Shown: in pieces, positions 1 through 13,559 of the stretch
Layout: the number at the start of each line of letters is the position of its first letter
Position numbering within the stretch: the first letter of the stretch is position 1
NCBI GenBank assembly: GCA_018902385.1
Contig: JABSSW010000007.1
Span: 1 to 64,000 of the forward strand
Reading direction: 5' to 3'
DNA: 64,000 nt
From: Physcia stellaris
Lineage: Eukaryota; Ascomycota; Lecanoromycetes; Caliciales; Physciaceae
Program-made: the position numbers and the translations under genes
The notes under the pieces: model-generated
What the model saw: the letters and a program-made list of their open reading frames with translations, nothing else
Told to the model about the DNA's origin: nothing
Databases searched by the model: none

Positions 1-133
1 GTAAAAACATATGTAGAAAATTTGATTTCTTGAATAATCAAATCGAATTTCGATTTTAACATTCGATGTGATAAAATAACGATGTTAATTCGATGTTAAT
101 TTTGTCGAATGTTGAATTCGATGTACGTTCGTC
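1..133 (-). repeat. LTR part, left copy of element A
   Basis: About 133 bp match 7,399-7,532 with few differences, including one small indel near position 35. In element orientation this would be the 3' LTR. Its far end lies outside the window, so full LTR length is unknown. Confidence 0.7.
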
Positions 134-2229
134 GCGTTATTTTTCGTTTTTTTTGATTTCGTTTCGAAACGATCAATTGAATTTTTTTTTCGACGAACGT
201 TTTGCGCGATTTAAATACGCTGTTGAATGACGTTGAATTGAATGATTGATAAAATGAAAAAATGTTCGAAATATTGTGAAATCGATTTCGTTCGCGAAAT
301 AAATTCGTCGATGATTTTAAAAACATTTATAATCGTCAAAATTTTGAAACAAACAATTCGAACATTTGTTAATAAAATTATCGAATCAATTTAACGATAA
401 AATAACGCGTCGAACAATAATTGATGTACATTGCATGCGACAAAACGTGAATGTAATGAATGTTTTGAAAAATAATCGAATTTTAAATACGTTTCGTATA
501 AAAATAATTTCGACGAGCATTAATAAACAAGCAATTCAAATCAAAATTTCGTTCAATTTCGAAAATTTTGAAAATTTTCATTTTGCAATTCGAATAATCA
601 AAAATTGATATCACGAAACGAACAATTTGATCGTGTCGATAAAATTTTCAATGTTATCAAAATTAACGCGTCGATATTATCGCATATAACGTAATTGATT
701 CGTATATTGTATTCAACGAAATATGTATGTATTAAATTTTTTTGAAAACAAACATTTTGAACGAATTTTACAAATAATTTCGCGTGTCATTAATAAACAA
801 TTGAAAATTTTGTTAACGAATTTGTAAATGTTCGAATTTTTTGACAATTTGTTGTTTATTCATATTCATTTTGCATGACACGTTTTTTACATTATTTATT
901 GTTTAATAAAATTTGACGACAATTTTTGAAAATGTTTTTGACACGATTTAATTTTTCATGCGACGTAAATTTTGACAATAAACAACGCGAAATAACATGA
1001 AAACGAAAAATCGAAACAAAAATTATTTGAATCAATTTAACAATGAATTGTAACGAATTCATGTTGACGTTTTTTGATCGATCATAAACGATGTTTACAA
1101 TTTAATCATTTCGTAAAACAAATTTCGTTGTTTTTGAATTAATTTCGTGAAAAACATTCACGATGATTTGAATATTTTGAAATTCGTTATCGTCGACATA
1201 ATATCAAATTCAATTATAAAAATTTCAATTCGATTATTTGCAACGATATTGAAAACGATAATAATGATATCGAAATTGTAATATATTATCGAATTTTCAT
1301 TCAAACATTTCGTTTGCGATAATTGATTTTGAAAAATCGTTATGTTGTTTTTTCAACGAATTTTTAAAAAATTTTCTTAATAATCAAAAATGAAAAATTG
1401 AATGAATGTGCATATCGTCGAACAATTTCAATTCATAAACGAAATTTTTTTTGATCATTTTATATGAATTCAATTTTTTGTCGTTCAATTTGTTTGACGA
1501 ACGAATTGTTTTTATGTGACGACGATTCAATCAAACGTAATTTTTTATTTCAAAATTTATCGAAAAACGAAATTTGTTGATTCGAACAATTATTTTTTGT
1601 TTTGTATCGACAATATTGATTTTGACGTATTCGATAATACGATTCATTTTTTCGACAATGAATTCGTTTTGTTAAATCAACAAACGTTTTTTAATGATTT
1701 CGTAATCATTTAAATTGATTCAAAAATCATTCGAAAATGATAATTTTTATTGATAAAAAACGAAATGAATTCGATAATTGTTGAAATATCATTGTTGTCA
1801 ACGAATTTTATAATATTTATTCAATCAATTCAATCGTTTTGACGATAATTGCAATACAAACGTAAATCGAATTTCGATATTTTGATTCGTTCGTTCGATT
1901 TGATCATCGATTTCAAATTGAAAAACAATAAACAATTTACATTTGATTTTTAATCGTTTACAAAAAAATTTTCAAACGCGATTTACGAATTGATTATTTC
2001 GATTTGAAATAATGAATAAAAAAATAAAATCATGAATATTCGAAATACATAATGAAACAATATTTTGATACAAATTTGAATTGTTAAATTATCGTATCAA
2101 TCACGCGATGTTTTCAAAAAACGTAATAACGTTTTTTGATTAAACGATCGATAATAATACAAATAACATTGTTGTTTTTGAAATCAAATAATTCAATTAT
2201 GAAATTTATCGATATATCAATTTATCGTT

Positions 2230-2728
2230 GATTAAAAATCGACAATGAAATTAACAATTCGTGACGATTATCATGTGAAAATTTCGATCGTTGACATTTG
2301 TGACAATTACGAATATAACGTTTAATAAATAATTTCATATTAAATCAATAATAATAACGTTTAATAAATTTTTCAATATAATTCATGTTCGAATAAACAA
2401 AAAATTGATCGTGAACGTTACGAATTATTTCAATTATGAAATTTAATTGATTTGATATTCATAAATTTTCGTTTTTAAAAAAAATTTCGTTTCGATCGAA
2501 ACAATTTTGCAAATTTATTTTTTCGTTGATGATTTGTTTATCGATCAAAATTTGACGATAATTAATACAATTTTCGTTTTTTCGATTGATTTGCATGACG
2601 CGTTCGTATAAATCGTTTTGAACGTCAATCGAACATAATTGCAATCGAAAAAATAACAACAAAATTTGTTTTTTATAAAATTTACGTTCGTCGTTTTCGA
2701 CGAAACGAAATTCAAACATTTTAATCAA
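2230..2728 (-). pseudogene. Integrase N-terminal zinc domain, copy A
   Basis: The reading frame 2,728-2,459 corresponds to the segment between RNase H and integrase. Downstream, at about 2,370-2,260, the conceptual translation shows the integrase zinc-finger block, with an R-Y-Y-Y-stop-F-N-M-K run followed by R-N-C-H-K-C-Q-R (cysteine pair at about 2,290-2,310). The stop is TGA in the position normally held by Trp in the family's YYW motif. The Cys pair is intact. The rest of the integrase core towards position 600 is too degraded for me to place catalytic residues. Confidence 0.7.
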
Positions 2729-3307
2729 AATATTCGTTTTGACGTTTTTGATTTCGAATTGATATTGAATTTTAATATTGTAATTCGTTAAAATTTCGAT
2801 TCAACGTATTTAACGAAAAATAAATTTTTTGTTTGTCATAAAAATTTTCAAATTTTTGTGATCGATATAAATTTCGATTGATTCGTTAATATTTTCGAAT
2901 TCGAATTTTCAATGTTTCAAATATCGAATAATGATCAAAAATTTTTTATTATATATTTCGTAATTACATTCGACAAAAATTATTTTTTTGTTGAAAAAAA
3001 ATTATCGAATAAAAAATTTCGTCGTCGTCGTATTGAAATAGAATTTCATTTAAACATCAATTTGAAAAATTGATTTTCAAAATAATTTTACGATTGCGAT
3101 CGTAATGTCGAAAAATTGAAATTTCGATTATTTGTTTTTTCAAAATTTCGAATGTTTCGTTAACGAAATCGATTCATTCGAAATCATTTTTTTTTTGATT
3201 ATTCGAATTAAAAATTTGACGAATTTCGAAAACGTTTTAATGAAACGTCGATAAAAATTGCAAAAATTCACAAACGTTTGCATTTTTTTGATGCATGTTA
3301 AACGAAT

Positions 3308-4192
3308 TCAATTGACGATGTTTTGCATTTTTTTGAAATTCATGCGTAAATTTTTTGTCGATAATATGATTTTTAAAAATGAAATTTTTGTTTGAAAAAA
3401 TTCGCATTTTTTGATATCGATTTGAAAATCAATTTTTTTCAATTTTTGAAAAATTTGAATGAAATGTCGTTCATGTTGTTTTCGAATTTTGTTGTAAATG
3501 AAAATATCATTTAAATACATTTGACAAAAATGATTAATATATTTAAACAACAAATCGTTCATGTAATGTTGTCAATTGATTGAATCATTGATAAAATCGA
3601 AAAACAATATATGATATTTGTAAATGTTTAACGAACATATAAAAATAATAAAATTTTCGTTTTGTGAATTCATTCGAAATTTGTTGAAAATCGATATAAT
3701 ATTCAATTTAAACAAAAATTTGCAATCGATAATTTTAACGAAAATTTTTTCGATCAACGAAATAAAATAATTATTGCGTTTGATTATAACGTTCAATTTT
3801 CGATAATTCACGCATAAACGAAATTGTTTATTCGATTTAACGACGAATAAAATAAACGAAACATAAAATGTTTTGTTTGAATTGATAAATTTCTTTTGAA
3901 AATTATCGTGTAAATATTTTTGAAAAGTTTCGAATTTTTTGAACGATAAAAAATAAATTCGATTTCGAAACAATTAATTCGAATTTTCGATTAATTCGAT
4001 TTTGTGATCGTAAAATTTATGAAAAAATAATTTGTTTGTTTTTTTCGAATTGAATACATTTTCGAAACGTTTAAAAAATTCAAAAATTTTACGTTTCAAT
4101 TTTTCGACGATTGTTTTTATAATTTTAAAATTTTTTTTGAAATTCAAATCAAAATTAATTTTTATTTTGATCAATTTTTTTGACGTTGTCAA
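3308..4192 (-). pseudogene. Reverse transcriptase remnant, copy A
   Basis: Three consecutive in-frame segments (4,192-3,974; 3,973-3,572; 3,562-3,308) read as one Ty3/gypsy reverse transcriptase. Recognisable blocks are L-C-V-N-Y-R-K-L-N (RT motif after the fingers), F-K-L-N for the first catalytic-Asp block (normally KLD), and Y-L-N-D-I-F-I-Y-N for the YLDD active site, so one catalytic Asp codon reads Asn. The stop at 3,572-3,574 is TGA directly before Q-H-Y-M-N-D, where related elements have Trp. No Pro, Gly or Trp codon remains in the 133-residue segment, as expected if CpC and GpG were erased. Confidence 0.85.
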
Positions 4193-4930
4193 TAATTTCG
4201 TTTAATTTTTTCATAATCAACGAAAAAAAATTTTTTTTTTTTTTTTAATTTTGTTAAAAATTGAAAAATCGTCGCGTCGATAAGAACGTTACGTTCAATA
4301 ATATATCAAAATCGAAATTTTGTTCGTCATTTTCAATTTTCGAAATCGTGATTTTAAATCGTCGATTAAATCGACGTGTAAATTTTTGAAAATGTCAAAT
4401 TTTTTTATCGAAATGTTAATTAAATTCGATTTTGAATTTTCGTATGATTTTCGTTTTTCGTTTTTTTTTTGAACAATTTATTCGATAAATAATTTTTGTT
4501 TATTTTTTCAATGACATATTTGAAATTTGAATTCAAAATTTTTTTATTGATTGTTTTTTTTTTCGAATTTTTTACAATAAAACGAAAAAAAATTATTCGA
4601 AAAAATGTCGAAATTGATCGTTTTTGCAATATTTGATATTTTTGAACGTTTGTCGACGAAAACGACGTTAAAAATCGTTCAAAAAATGACAAATAAAACG
4701 TTTTATTCGAATATTTGTTTGAATTAAATAATTTTTGAAATATAAACGAACGTGATAACAAAAAAAAATTTCAACGTGATCACAATGATTCGAAATGAAA
4801 TAATATTCGTCGTTGATTATATTGAAAATCATTTCATGTTTGTTCATTCAAAATTTTTTTAAAATCAACGAATGTTGTTTTATTTTGATGATGAACAATG
4901 AAACGAAAAATTTTGAATGATTTTGTATCG

Positions 4931-5134
4931 TCATTTTGAACAATATTTGATGAATAATAAATTTAATTTTCGTTTTTTCGAAATTAAAAATTTTTTGAAT
5001 CGCGATAAAAAAATTGAAATTAATTTTAATTTATGACATATTTTTTGCGCAATTTTTTCATTAATGAAAACGTATTCAAAAATATCGATATCAATTAAAT
5101 CATAAATCATGATTTTTTTATCGTTCGAAAACAA
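4931..5134 (-). pseudogene. Retropepsin-like aspartic protease remnant, copy A
   Basis: The frame contains L-I-D-I-D-I-F-E-Y-V-F-I-N, which aligns with the family's LIDSGA(S/T)xxxFI block around the catalytic Asp. The Gly of the DSG triad is lost, consistent with GpG erosion. It lies between the gag zinc knuckle and reverse transcriptase, as expected. The assignment rests on position and this one block. Confidence 0.6.
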
Positions 5135-5403
5135 ATTTATTTTTTTAATTAAAAATTTACAATGAAATTTGTTAAAAATGTTATGTTGAAAATTTCGTAA
5201 ACAAATTTTGATAATTTTTTTCGCGTTTTCGAAAAAAATTGTTAATTTTTCGATTTAACGTCGAAAATGATTAAAATATCGAAATTTATATTATCGTCGT
5301 CGATATTTGAAAAATTATCGTTAATCAAAAAAATGATTTGCAAATTAAATATTTTTTGTTTGATCAAATTGTCGATTCAATTATCAAATGATTTTTCAAA
5401 AAT

Positions 5404-6900
5404 GCATTTTTTTTATCAATGATTTTTTTTATTACATTTTCGACATTTTTTTTTCAATTTAAACAAATTAAAACGAACAATAACAATTTTATACGTTTTT
5501 TTTTTTAAAAAAATCGTATATTTAATTTTCAAATTTTTTATGTATTGTTTATTGCGACGAATTTTAAAATTTAATTGATTGATCGATAATTTGTTTTTAA
5601 TGAAAAAAATGTTTATTTTAATATCGTTATTTTTGATGCGACGATATTTGTTATTCATGATTTGAAATTTGCGAAAATAATCGTCAAAAATTTCATAATC
5701 GTTCAAAATAACGTCGACGTGTTAAAATTTCGTTGTGATTTTTTTTTCGAAATCGTGAATTTTGTTTTTTTTCATTTTTTTTGAGCAATTGATTGATTAA
5801 AAAAAAAATTCGAAATAAAATTCGTTGAAAAATTCAATGAATTTTATTTTCAAATCATCGTATTGACGACGAACGTTTCGAAAATAATCAACATCGATAT
5901 AAATGTCGTTTAAAAATTTGAAAATTTGATCAAATGATTCGAAAAAATTGCGTTTAATTTCACGTCGAATATCGATATGTTTCGCAAATTTTTTTTTTTG
6001 TTCAATCAATAATTGCAAAAATTTTTTTGAATTTATCGACGTATCAATCGAAATTGATTTTCAATTTATCAATGCATTTATTTTTTCAAATATCGTAACG
6101 AATGTATTCAAATGTATTGAAATTTTTATGTTCAAAAAAAATAAAAAAATCAAAATGTTTGAACGAACGCGTTTTAAAATCAAATCGAATTTTTTCAATA
6201 AAAAAATCAAATTGTTTGAACGAGCGCTTTTTAAATTCAAAACGAGATTTTTTTTTGAAATTGAAAAATTTTTCGAATTTTGATAATTTGACAATTTTTT
6301 TTCGTTATTTATTTTTATTTTCACGAATTCGTTGAATTTTAAAAAATTCATTACATTGAATTTGAACAACAAAAATTTCGATTTTGACGACACGCAAAAT
6401 TTCGTTGATTTCATATTTTTTTTATTATGATTCGAAATTTTGATTTTCATGTTTTTTATTTGAAAATTTCAAATTCGAATGACGATTATTTTTCGATTTC
6501 GATTTCGTCGAAAAATTTCGAAAATAATTCATAATTCGTCGAAATAATTGACGATCATTGATTGAAATTGTTGTTTCGAAAAAATGTTTATCGAATTAAC
6601 GATTTTGAACGATTTATTTTCATCAAATTCATCGTCATTTTGATTAAAATTTAAAACAAAAAAAATGTCGATGATATGTTGTTCGAAATTCGTGATTATT
6701 CGATCAAAAACATACACGTTCAATTGTGTGATTTCGTTAAACAATAATCGATTTTTCAAATTGATTTCGAAAAAAAAATTTGAAAAAATCATGATTGTGA
6801 ATTGAAATCGAATAATTATTGAAACAAAAAAAAATGAACAAAACAATAATTTAAATAAATCTTGATGATTGAATTTCATTCAAAATGACAAATTCGATAT
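5404..6900 (-). pseudogene. Gag remnant with CCHC zinc knuckle, copy A
   Basis: Fragments of open frame (6,879-6,529; 6,018-5,797; 5,706-5,416) precede protease and end in a nucleocapsid zinc knuckle. The sequence reads C-R-K-C-N-K-K-N-H, then two stops, K-K and C at 5,404-5,406, which preserves the exact CX2CX4HX4C spacing. The surrounding Lys/Arg-rich context fits a nucleic-acid-binding gag C-terminus. Exact gag limits cannot be set. Confidence 0.65.
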
Positions 6901-7398
6901 AATGTTGAATGAAATTTTTAAATGTTTGTTTATGATGCAACAAATGAATGTTGAATAAAAATGTTCGTTTGTTGATGTGTTTTTTGATAATTTGATTTGA
7001 TGATTTTCTGATTTTCAAACACGAATGTTTCGTTAAAAATGATAAAAAGAAAAAATTTGTTGTATTGTGAATCGAAATTATCGCGTGAATTCGTCTGTTT
7101 TGAGCGTTTTTTAAAACAAAACAAACGAGTTTATTATGTTTCGTTTTTTTCAATTCACAACGAATTTATTATGTTTCGTTGTTTTCGTTGAATGATCAAA
7201 ATCAAATTGAATTTATTATGTTTTTATTCGTTCATTGAATTTAATTGTAAAAAGTTTTGTTTATTTGAATGTTCGCGTATCATGAACGAACATAAAAAAA
7301 AAATGATTTCGATATAATGTGAAATGTTATGCAATAATATGATATTATTACATAATTACACGAAAATATCGAAATGAAAAGCAAATACATGAAAATTT

Positions 7399-7532
7399 GT
7401 AAAAACATATGTAGAAAATTTGATTTCTTGAATGCGTCAAGTCGAATTTCGATTTTAACATTCGATGTGATAAAATAACGATGTTAATTCGATGTTAATT
7501 TTGTCAAATGTTGAATTCGATGTACGTTCGTC
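7399..7532 (-). repeat. LTR part, right copy of element A
   Basis: This matches window positions 1-133. In element orientation it is the outer end of the 5' LTR. The inner end cannot be set because its partner is cut by the window start. Differences from the left copy include one ApG/ApA change, one CpG/CpA change and a one-base indel. Confidence 0.7.
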
Positions 7533-9580
7533 ACAGAAATTTTGTCATTTTCACAAAGAAATTTTATTGTCGAGTTGAATTGTGAAACGAAAAACAATTT
7601 GACATTTCTGTTTAATTGAATTTAAATCGATATTCAAATTTGCATTTTTCAATTTTTGTAAAAAAATACAATTTTAAACAAAATATCACGATTTTGCGCA
7701 TTAATCGAAATCGTTTGTAATTGAAATTTATTTATGATTTGATTCGTACGTTGTAATATTTAAAAAAAAAAAATTGCAAAAAATTATATATGAATAAAAT
7801 GCATTCGTTAATTAATATATGAATTTTCAATTTCGATAAAAAAGAAAATTCGACATCAAATTTCGAAAATCGTAAAAAATATTTGTTTAATCAATTTCGC
7901 ATTTCTATGCGCAATCGACGAAAATTTACGAAATTCACGCACATACATTATGTAAAAATTAAAACGTTGACGAAATAATGTTTAAACGCAAATTACGTGA
8001 CTAAATTTCATATACACAAATCATGTTTTTACACAATAAAAAATTAATTTATCGTTTTTCAAATCACAAAATTTCAACAAAGTTTTTACGTCGAATTAAA
8101 TTCTAATTGAATCACACATCGCAATGATTCGATTTTCGACAAATATTCATGATTCATATATAACGATTTTTTTTGCGTTTTTTTTTCTTTTTATTACAAT
8201 TTCAAATTTCGAAATTTCGATTATCGTTTGACAAGACATTTTCAAAATCACAACGTGAATTGTAATATGAATTCTTGTAACATCGTTAACATTTTTTGAT
8301 CAAAAATTGATTCGCAACAATGAACATGACGTTTCAACAAACGATCGATGCGTTGTCGTTTTCAATTCAAATTTTGAATTTCGACGCAATGTACAATCGA
8401 AATCGCGATGTTTACGATCAAATTGTTGTTCGTTGCGAAATGAAACAATTCGTTCAATCAAATTTCAAACAACAATGCAAAATTCTGATTATGATAATCA
8501 TCATTTTGTTTGAATGTTCGAAATCGAAACAGTCGAAATTGTAACGCGACAAAATCAAACGTTATGAATTGAAACAAACACGAACAATTTTCAAAATTTT
8601 CGAAAAAACGAATTCGTTGAAAAACGAAAACAAAACGATTTTGAATTTTGATTTTGAATTGCGAAAAACGCAAATAAATGCAACGTTTCAAATTGTTTTG
8701 TAATTATGTTGTGAAAAAAAATTTGACGAAAAAAATGAATTGAAAATACACGAACGTTGATATAAAATAAAAATTGCAAATTGTAATGAAAAAAAAATAA
8801 CAAATATAAAAATTGATCGTCGTTTTGATTTATAAAAATTCTTGATTAAATCATTGTTGTAATTGAATTCGAAAATTGTTTTGTTATGAAATATATTCGC
8901 AATAATTGTTATACACAATATGATTGTCATTTTTTTTTCAAATTCGAATTTCACGCACATACATAAACGTAATCGTACGATGAAACAAATTTAAAAAATA
9001 ATAATATTATTGAACGATAAACAATTAACAATATTATTCGTGAAAATCGTCATGTGAAAATTTTCGAACGTTGTTAAAATTACAAATTTAACTTTTAAGA
9101 ATTTTTTTGAAAAAATTCACGAACAAAATTGTTGTTATTTAATTTAAAATAAATTTTAATATATGCGATTTTGATTAAATTCGAAAATTGAATTATATGA
9201 TTCACGTTATTTTGCGTGAATTGATTTTTCATTTGTTTGCAATATTTTTTTCACTTTTTGTAATTTTTTTTTGTATTGATTCGATGTTGTTTCGATAATT
9301 TTCATGACGAAATTTTTTCAAACAAAATCAAAATTAAAAATAAAAACAAATAAAATAAAAATTGCAAATTTCGAACGTTCAACATTTCGAATTTGAAATT
9401 TGATTTTTTTATAATTTTTTTCGATTTGTTGTTTGTAATAAATCAATCAAAAAAATACGTCAACATTTTCGACAAATTCAAAAAACAAATCATTATTAAA
9501 ATTCGATATAATGAATGCGAAACAACAAAATTGTGTTTTGTTAAATATACATGAATAACATCATTTTGAAATATGATAAT
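7533..9580. other. Inter-element AT-rich spacer, no gene recognised
   Basis: This is hypermutated sequence between the two retroelements. Short open frames such as 8,320-8,544 and 8,960-8,688 lack recognisable domains. A short phrase (cacgcacatacat) recurs near 7,937 and 8,954. It may be a third, older element, but I cannot name a domain in it. Confidence 0.5.
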
Positions 9581-9809
9581 TGTTACGAACATGTTTGACA
9601 AATAGATTTGACAAATATTTAACAAATAGATAATTGATATGATATGATCGAACAACGAATTATGTTTTAATTTTACGTCGAAATTAACGTGATTTGAAAT
9701 TTGACGTCGCACATTGTTTGCAATTTCAACATTTTGTATTTATTTGTTTTTGCAAATTTATTGTTTTCGTTTAGTTAATCAATCAATACAGTCATACAAA
9801 CACGATTCA
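9581..9809 (+). repeat. 5' LTR of element B
   Basis: This 229-bp repeat starts TG and ends CA. It differs from the right LTR at seven positions, all transitions: six in ApG/CpT context and one in CpA. The sequence just inside (from 9,810, TGATATTAC...) is the candidate primer-binding site but is too mutated to match to a tRNA. Confidence 0.9.
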
Positions 9810-9846
9810 TGATATTACAACAAGTTTTCAATTTTTATCGCTCGTC

Positions 9847-11480
9847 GTGATACGCGAACGTTCAAAAATAAAATTTCAAATCGATCAAATTTTTCGTGAA
9901 AAACAAACGACGAAAAGTTTTTTTGACGAAACAAACGACGAAAATCGTGTAATTACAAATCGAATTTACACGCAAACGACGAAATTTTCGACGATAAAAA
10001 ACGACAAAAACGATGACGACTTTTTATTTTTCTTTTTTATTTTTCGAAATGATTCGAAATTATCATGATACAATTCAATTCAACTTTTTGCGTTAGAATT
10101 TGAATATCGACGCAATGCAACAAAACGTTAAACAAATATTGACGAAATTTCAAAAAATCGACGAAAAATTCACGATTCGTTACAAGTTTCGTCAATTTTT
10201 TTTTACGTCGAACGTTGTGTCGAATCAAAACGACGATATCACGCATTTTTTGAACATAAAAATCGTTCGTCAATTGAAATATTGAATTCAACATCATTTC
10301 AACGACTTTTTGAACGTGTTCAACGATTTACGTCACGATCGAAACAAATACGTGATCGTTTTAAAGAATTTTTATCAATTCGTCAAAATTTACAAAATTC
10401 AAAAGCAGAATCTATTCGAAATCGACAACATTTTCGAAAAAATACGCGACAAATTTAAAACGTCAAAAAATGAAAAAAAAACGAATCATAATTCAATTCA
10501 TTGACAAACGTGTCGAATACGACGATTTGATAAAATCGAAAAAAATTCGTCGTTTCGAACGCGTTTTCAATTTCGATTCAAATGAAAATTCAAACAATAT
10601 CGATAATGACGAGAAAAAATTTGTCGATAACGATTCGATCGTTACAAATTTTATCAAATTCTCAAAGGAAAAAACGCACGAACAAACATTCGAATTTCGA
10701 TAAATTTACGAACGATATGAATTTTGATTGATTCACGTGAAAAATCAACGTTCACGATAAATTCACGATCAACAACGATTGATACGAAATTGTTCGATTC
10801 ATGATCACGACAATAATTGATTGAATTGAAAAAAAAACAACGAAACATATTCAATTTCGTCGATATAACAATTTGAATTATTTCGAAAATGAAATAATGA
10901 TAATCAATTTTTTCGAAAACATTTATGAAAATTCAAATCATCAACGCAACGTACGTCGAAAATATCGAAATTTGATCATGTTCGACATTCAGAATTTTCA
11001 GTTTTTTTATTCGAATTTTCATCGTTTGAATATTCAAATCAATTTCGATCAATTCATTTTGATGAAAAATTTAATTGACAAATTCATCATATCGTTGAAA
11101 CAAATTTTGAACAATTCGTTTCGTTATCATTTTTTTTTGTTCGCGTGAAAAAATGACATTCAACAAATGTATAACGATTTGATCAACATTCGAAAAAAAT
11201 TCGAATTCGAATTCAAAAATCAATTTTCGTGATTTTCAAATCGACGTTTGTTGTTTCGATTGCAACATCGTTCGTCAAATTAATCACATCGATGTTTTTT
11301 GTCAAATTCAAAAACGATCATAAGCATGATTCGATTATCGATCAATTGATTGTCACGAACAAATATTTTACGTGTGAAAAATTCGATCATATTTGAAAAT
11401 TTTGTTTTAACGTCAATAAATTTCAAAAGCGTCAATGACATAAATTACAAATGCATCAATTGAATTTCGATATTGATTCG
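9847..11480 (+). pseudogene. Gag-like region remnant, copy B
   Basis: Several short frames (9,847-10,068; 10,100-10,285; 10,310-10,504; 10,470-10,703; 10,873-11,148) lie between the 5' LTR and the protease. I recognise no specific gag motif and did not find a convincing zinc knuckle. The call rests on position within the element. Confidence 0.5.
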
Positions 11481-11500
11481 AACGAATTTGATTCGAAAAA

Positions 11501-11899
11501 TTGACGATTCACGTCAAAAACGCGATTGATAAATGTTTAAAATTTTTTTTTATTCACGATAATAATATGTTTGATTTTTTCATCAAACGATTTTTAATCA
11601 TCATTTGTACGTTATCATTCAACGATAATAAACATAAATTAAAAATTTTAATAAACATTGATACAATCGATTATGCGTTTATTGATAGAAAAATTGCGCA
11701 ATTTGTGTGCAACATGTTGAACATAAAATTCGTATTTTTATTGAAATCGAAATCATTGATTGAATTCGACGATCGTCATGTTTTTTCTATAATTCACGCG
11801 ATATATTTCAAATTGACGATAAAATTACATTTCGAATTGATCGTTTTTTTGTTAATTATTGATTTCGATAATCATTCGATAATTTTAAAAAAATCGTGA
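11501..11899 (+). pseudogene. Retropepsin-like protease remnant, copy B
   Basis: The 132-residue frame contains L-I-N-I-D-T-I-D-Y-A-F-I-D, matching the family block LI(D/N)xG(A/S)TxYAFID around the catalytic Asp with the glycine lost. It also holds a conserved downstream stretch with R-H-V and D-F-D-N-H-S-I-I-L. Copy A has a similar block in the same place. Pro, Gly and Trp are absent from the frame. Confidence 0.6.
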
Positions 11900-12439
11900 A
11901 TAAACAAACATGAAATTATATTGAACATGATTTACGATAAATTGATTTTTAAATCGTTCAAATGCAATCATCACGACAACATATTCAATCAAACGATGCA
12001 AATTCGTCGTTTAAAAATTTTCAAATCAAATCGTCGATGAAATGTATTTAATTGACGTCGCGATGCAAAATTATCGTCGAAAAATAATACAAAACACATA
12101 ACGACGATAAAATTTCGATATATCATTTTGTTTCGTTTCAAAATCAAATTTTTATTTTTTATTGTTGAAAACGAATCAAATATAATCGACTCGAAATGTT
12201 TCGAATGTTCAATTCATTCAAAAATCGATATCGACGACGAGTCGTCAACAATCGAATCAAATAATTCAAAAATTGATATTACGATTGTTACGAAAACGAC
12301 ATTCGTCAAAAAAAAAATTGAAAAATCAACGTAATAAACGATGAAAAATCAAAAAATAACAATCGAAATTTTCGTTATTTTCAAAATTGAATTTTGACGA
12401 TTCGATGAATATCGCAATGATTAATGCGATTTTTTTTGT

Positions 12440-13330
12440 TTGTTGATCGATGTCAAAAATCGAAAACAAAAAATTCAATGTTTTTTCATTACGATCAATC
12501 AAATCGATTTCGCATTCAAAACATTGCAAACGAATTTTGAATCGTTGAAAATTGTCGTCATGATCAAAAAAATTTTAAAACATAAACAAATCAAATCGAT
12601 ATTCGAACGCATAATGAAAAAAATGTCAAAATATTTTCAACATTTATCAAAAATATTCGATTTTCAAAAAATTATCAAATTATTTTTTCATAAATCATAC
12701 GATCATAAAATCGAATTTTTGAACGATAACAATTTTTTATTTCGCAATCGAATGTATTTTTTATTCGAATTCAAATTTAAAAAATTCAAAAAATATTTGA
12801 AAAAAAATTTGCAAAAAAAATTTATCGTATTTAATCAAACGACATATATTTCATTTGTTTTATTTGCGATCAAATTCAATGATCAATTACGTTTGTGTGT
12901 GAATTATCGTCGATTCAATCATATCACGAAACGTAATCGATATTTTATTTTTTTGATCGAGAAAATTTTGATCAAAATTCAAAATTGCAAATATTTGATC
13001 AAATTGAATATTATATCAATTTTCAATAAATTTCGAATGAATGAAAAAAATGAAAAATTCATCACGTTTGTCATTTTTATGAAATCGTATAAATATCGAA
13101 TATTATTTTTTGAATTAATCAACGATTTTGCGAATTGACAATATTACATGAATGATTTTTTGTTCAATTTTTTGAACGAATTCTGTCAAATCTATTTGAA
13201 TGACATATTCATTTACAACAAATTCAAAAAAAAAACATATCGTGCACGTTTGAACAATATTAAAAAAATTCAAAAAAATTGATTTACAAATGAATATTGA
13301 AAAATGCGAATTTTTCAAAAAAAAATGATT
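12440..13330 (+). pseudogene. Reverse transcriptase remnant, copy B
   Basis: A 232-residue open frame (12,440-13,138) and its in-frame continuation cover the RT fingers and palm. Motifs are L-R-L-C-V-N-Y-R-R-F-N, L-I-K-L-N and, after the break, Y-L-N-D-I-F-I-Y-N (YLDD site with Asn). The break at 13,136-13,138 is AAT-TGA before CAA. It fits an ancestral AGC-TGG (Ser-Trp of the family's GPASWQ block) changed at ApG, CpT and GpG positions only. The 232 residues contain no Pro, Gly or Trp. Confidence 0.9.
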
Positions 13331-13559
13331 TTTTTAAACGTTATATTTTCGATGAATGATTTTCGCATGAATTCAAAAAAAATACAAATTATAATTGATT
13401 GAACACAATTTATCAATTTTAAAAAAATACAAATTTTCGTGAATTTCGTTAATTTTTATCGACGTTTCATTCGTGATTTTTCGAAAAAAATTAAAATTTT
13501 CATTCGAATAATCAAGAAATTCGTAAACTTCGAATGAATTACGAAAATCGAAAAAATTT

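Larger units (their letters stand above)
1..7532 (-). mobile_element. Degenerate Ty3/gypsy LTR retrotransposon, copy A
   Basis: On the minus strand the order is gag with a zinc knuckle (about 6,900-5,404), aspartic protease (5,134-4,931), reverse transcriptase (4,192-3,308), RNase H region (about 3,300-2,730) and integrase (about 2,730-600). This is the gag-PR-RT-RH-IN order of Ty3/gypsy elements. Direct repeats at 1-133 and 7,399-7,532 bound it and are taken as LTR parts; the left one continues beyond the window. The frame is broken by many stops, mostly TGA at sites where tryptophan is expected. It is related to copy B but clearly diverged, so it is a different family or subfamily. The element is certainly inactive. 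Confidence 0.85.
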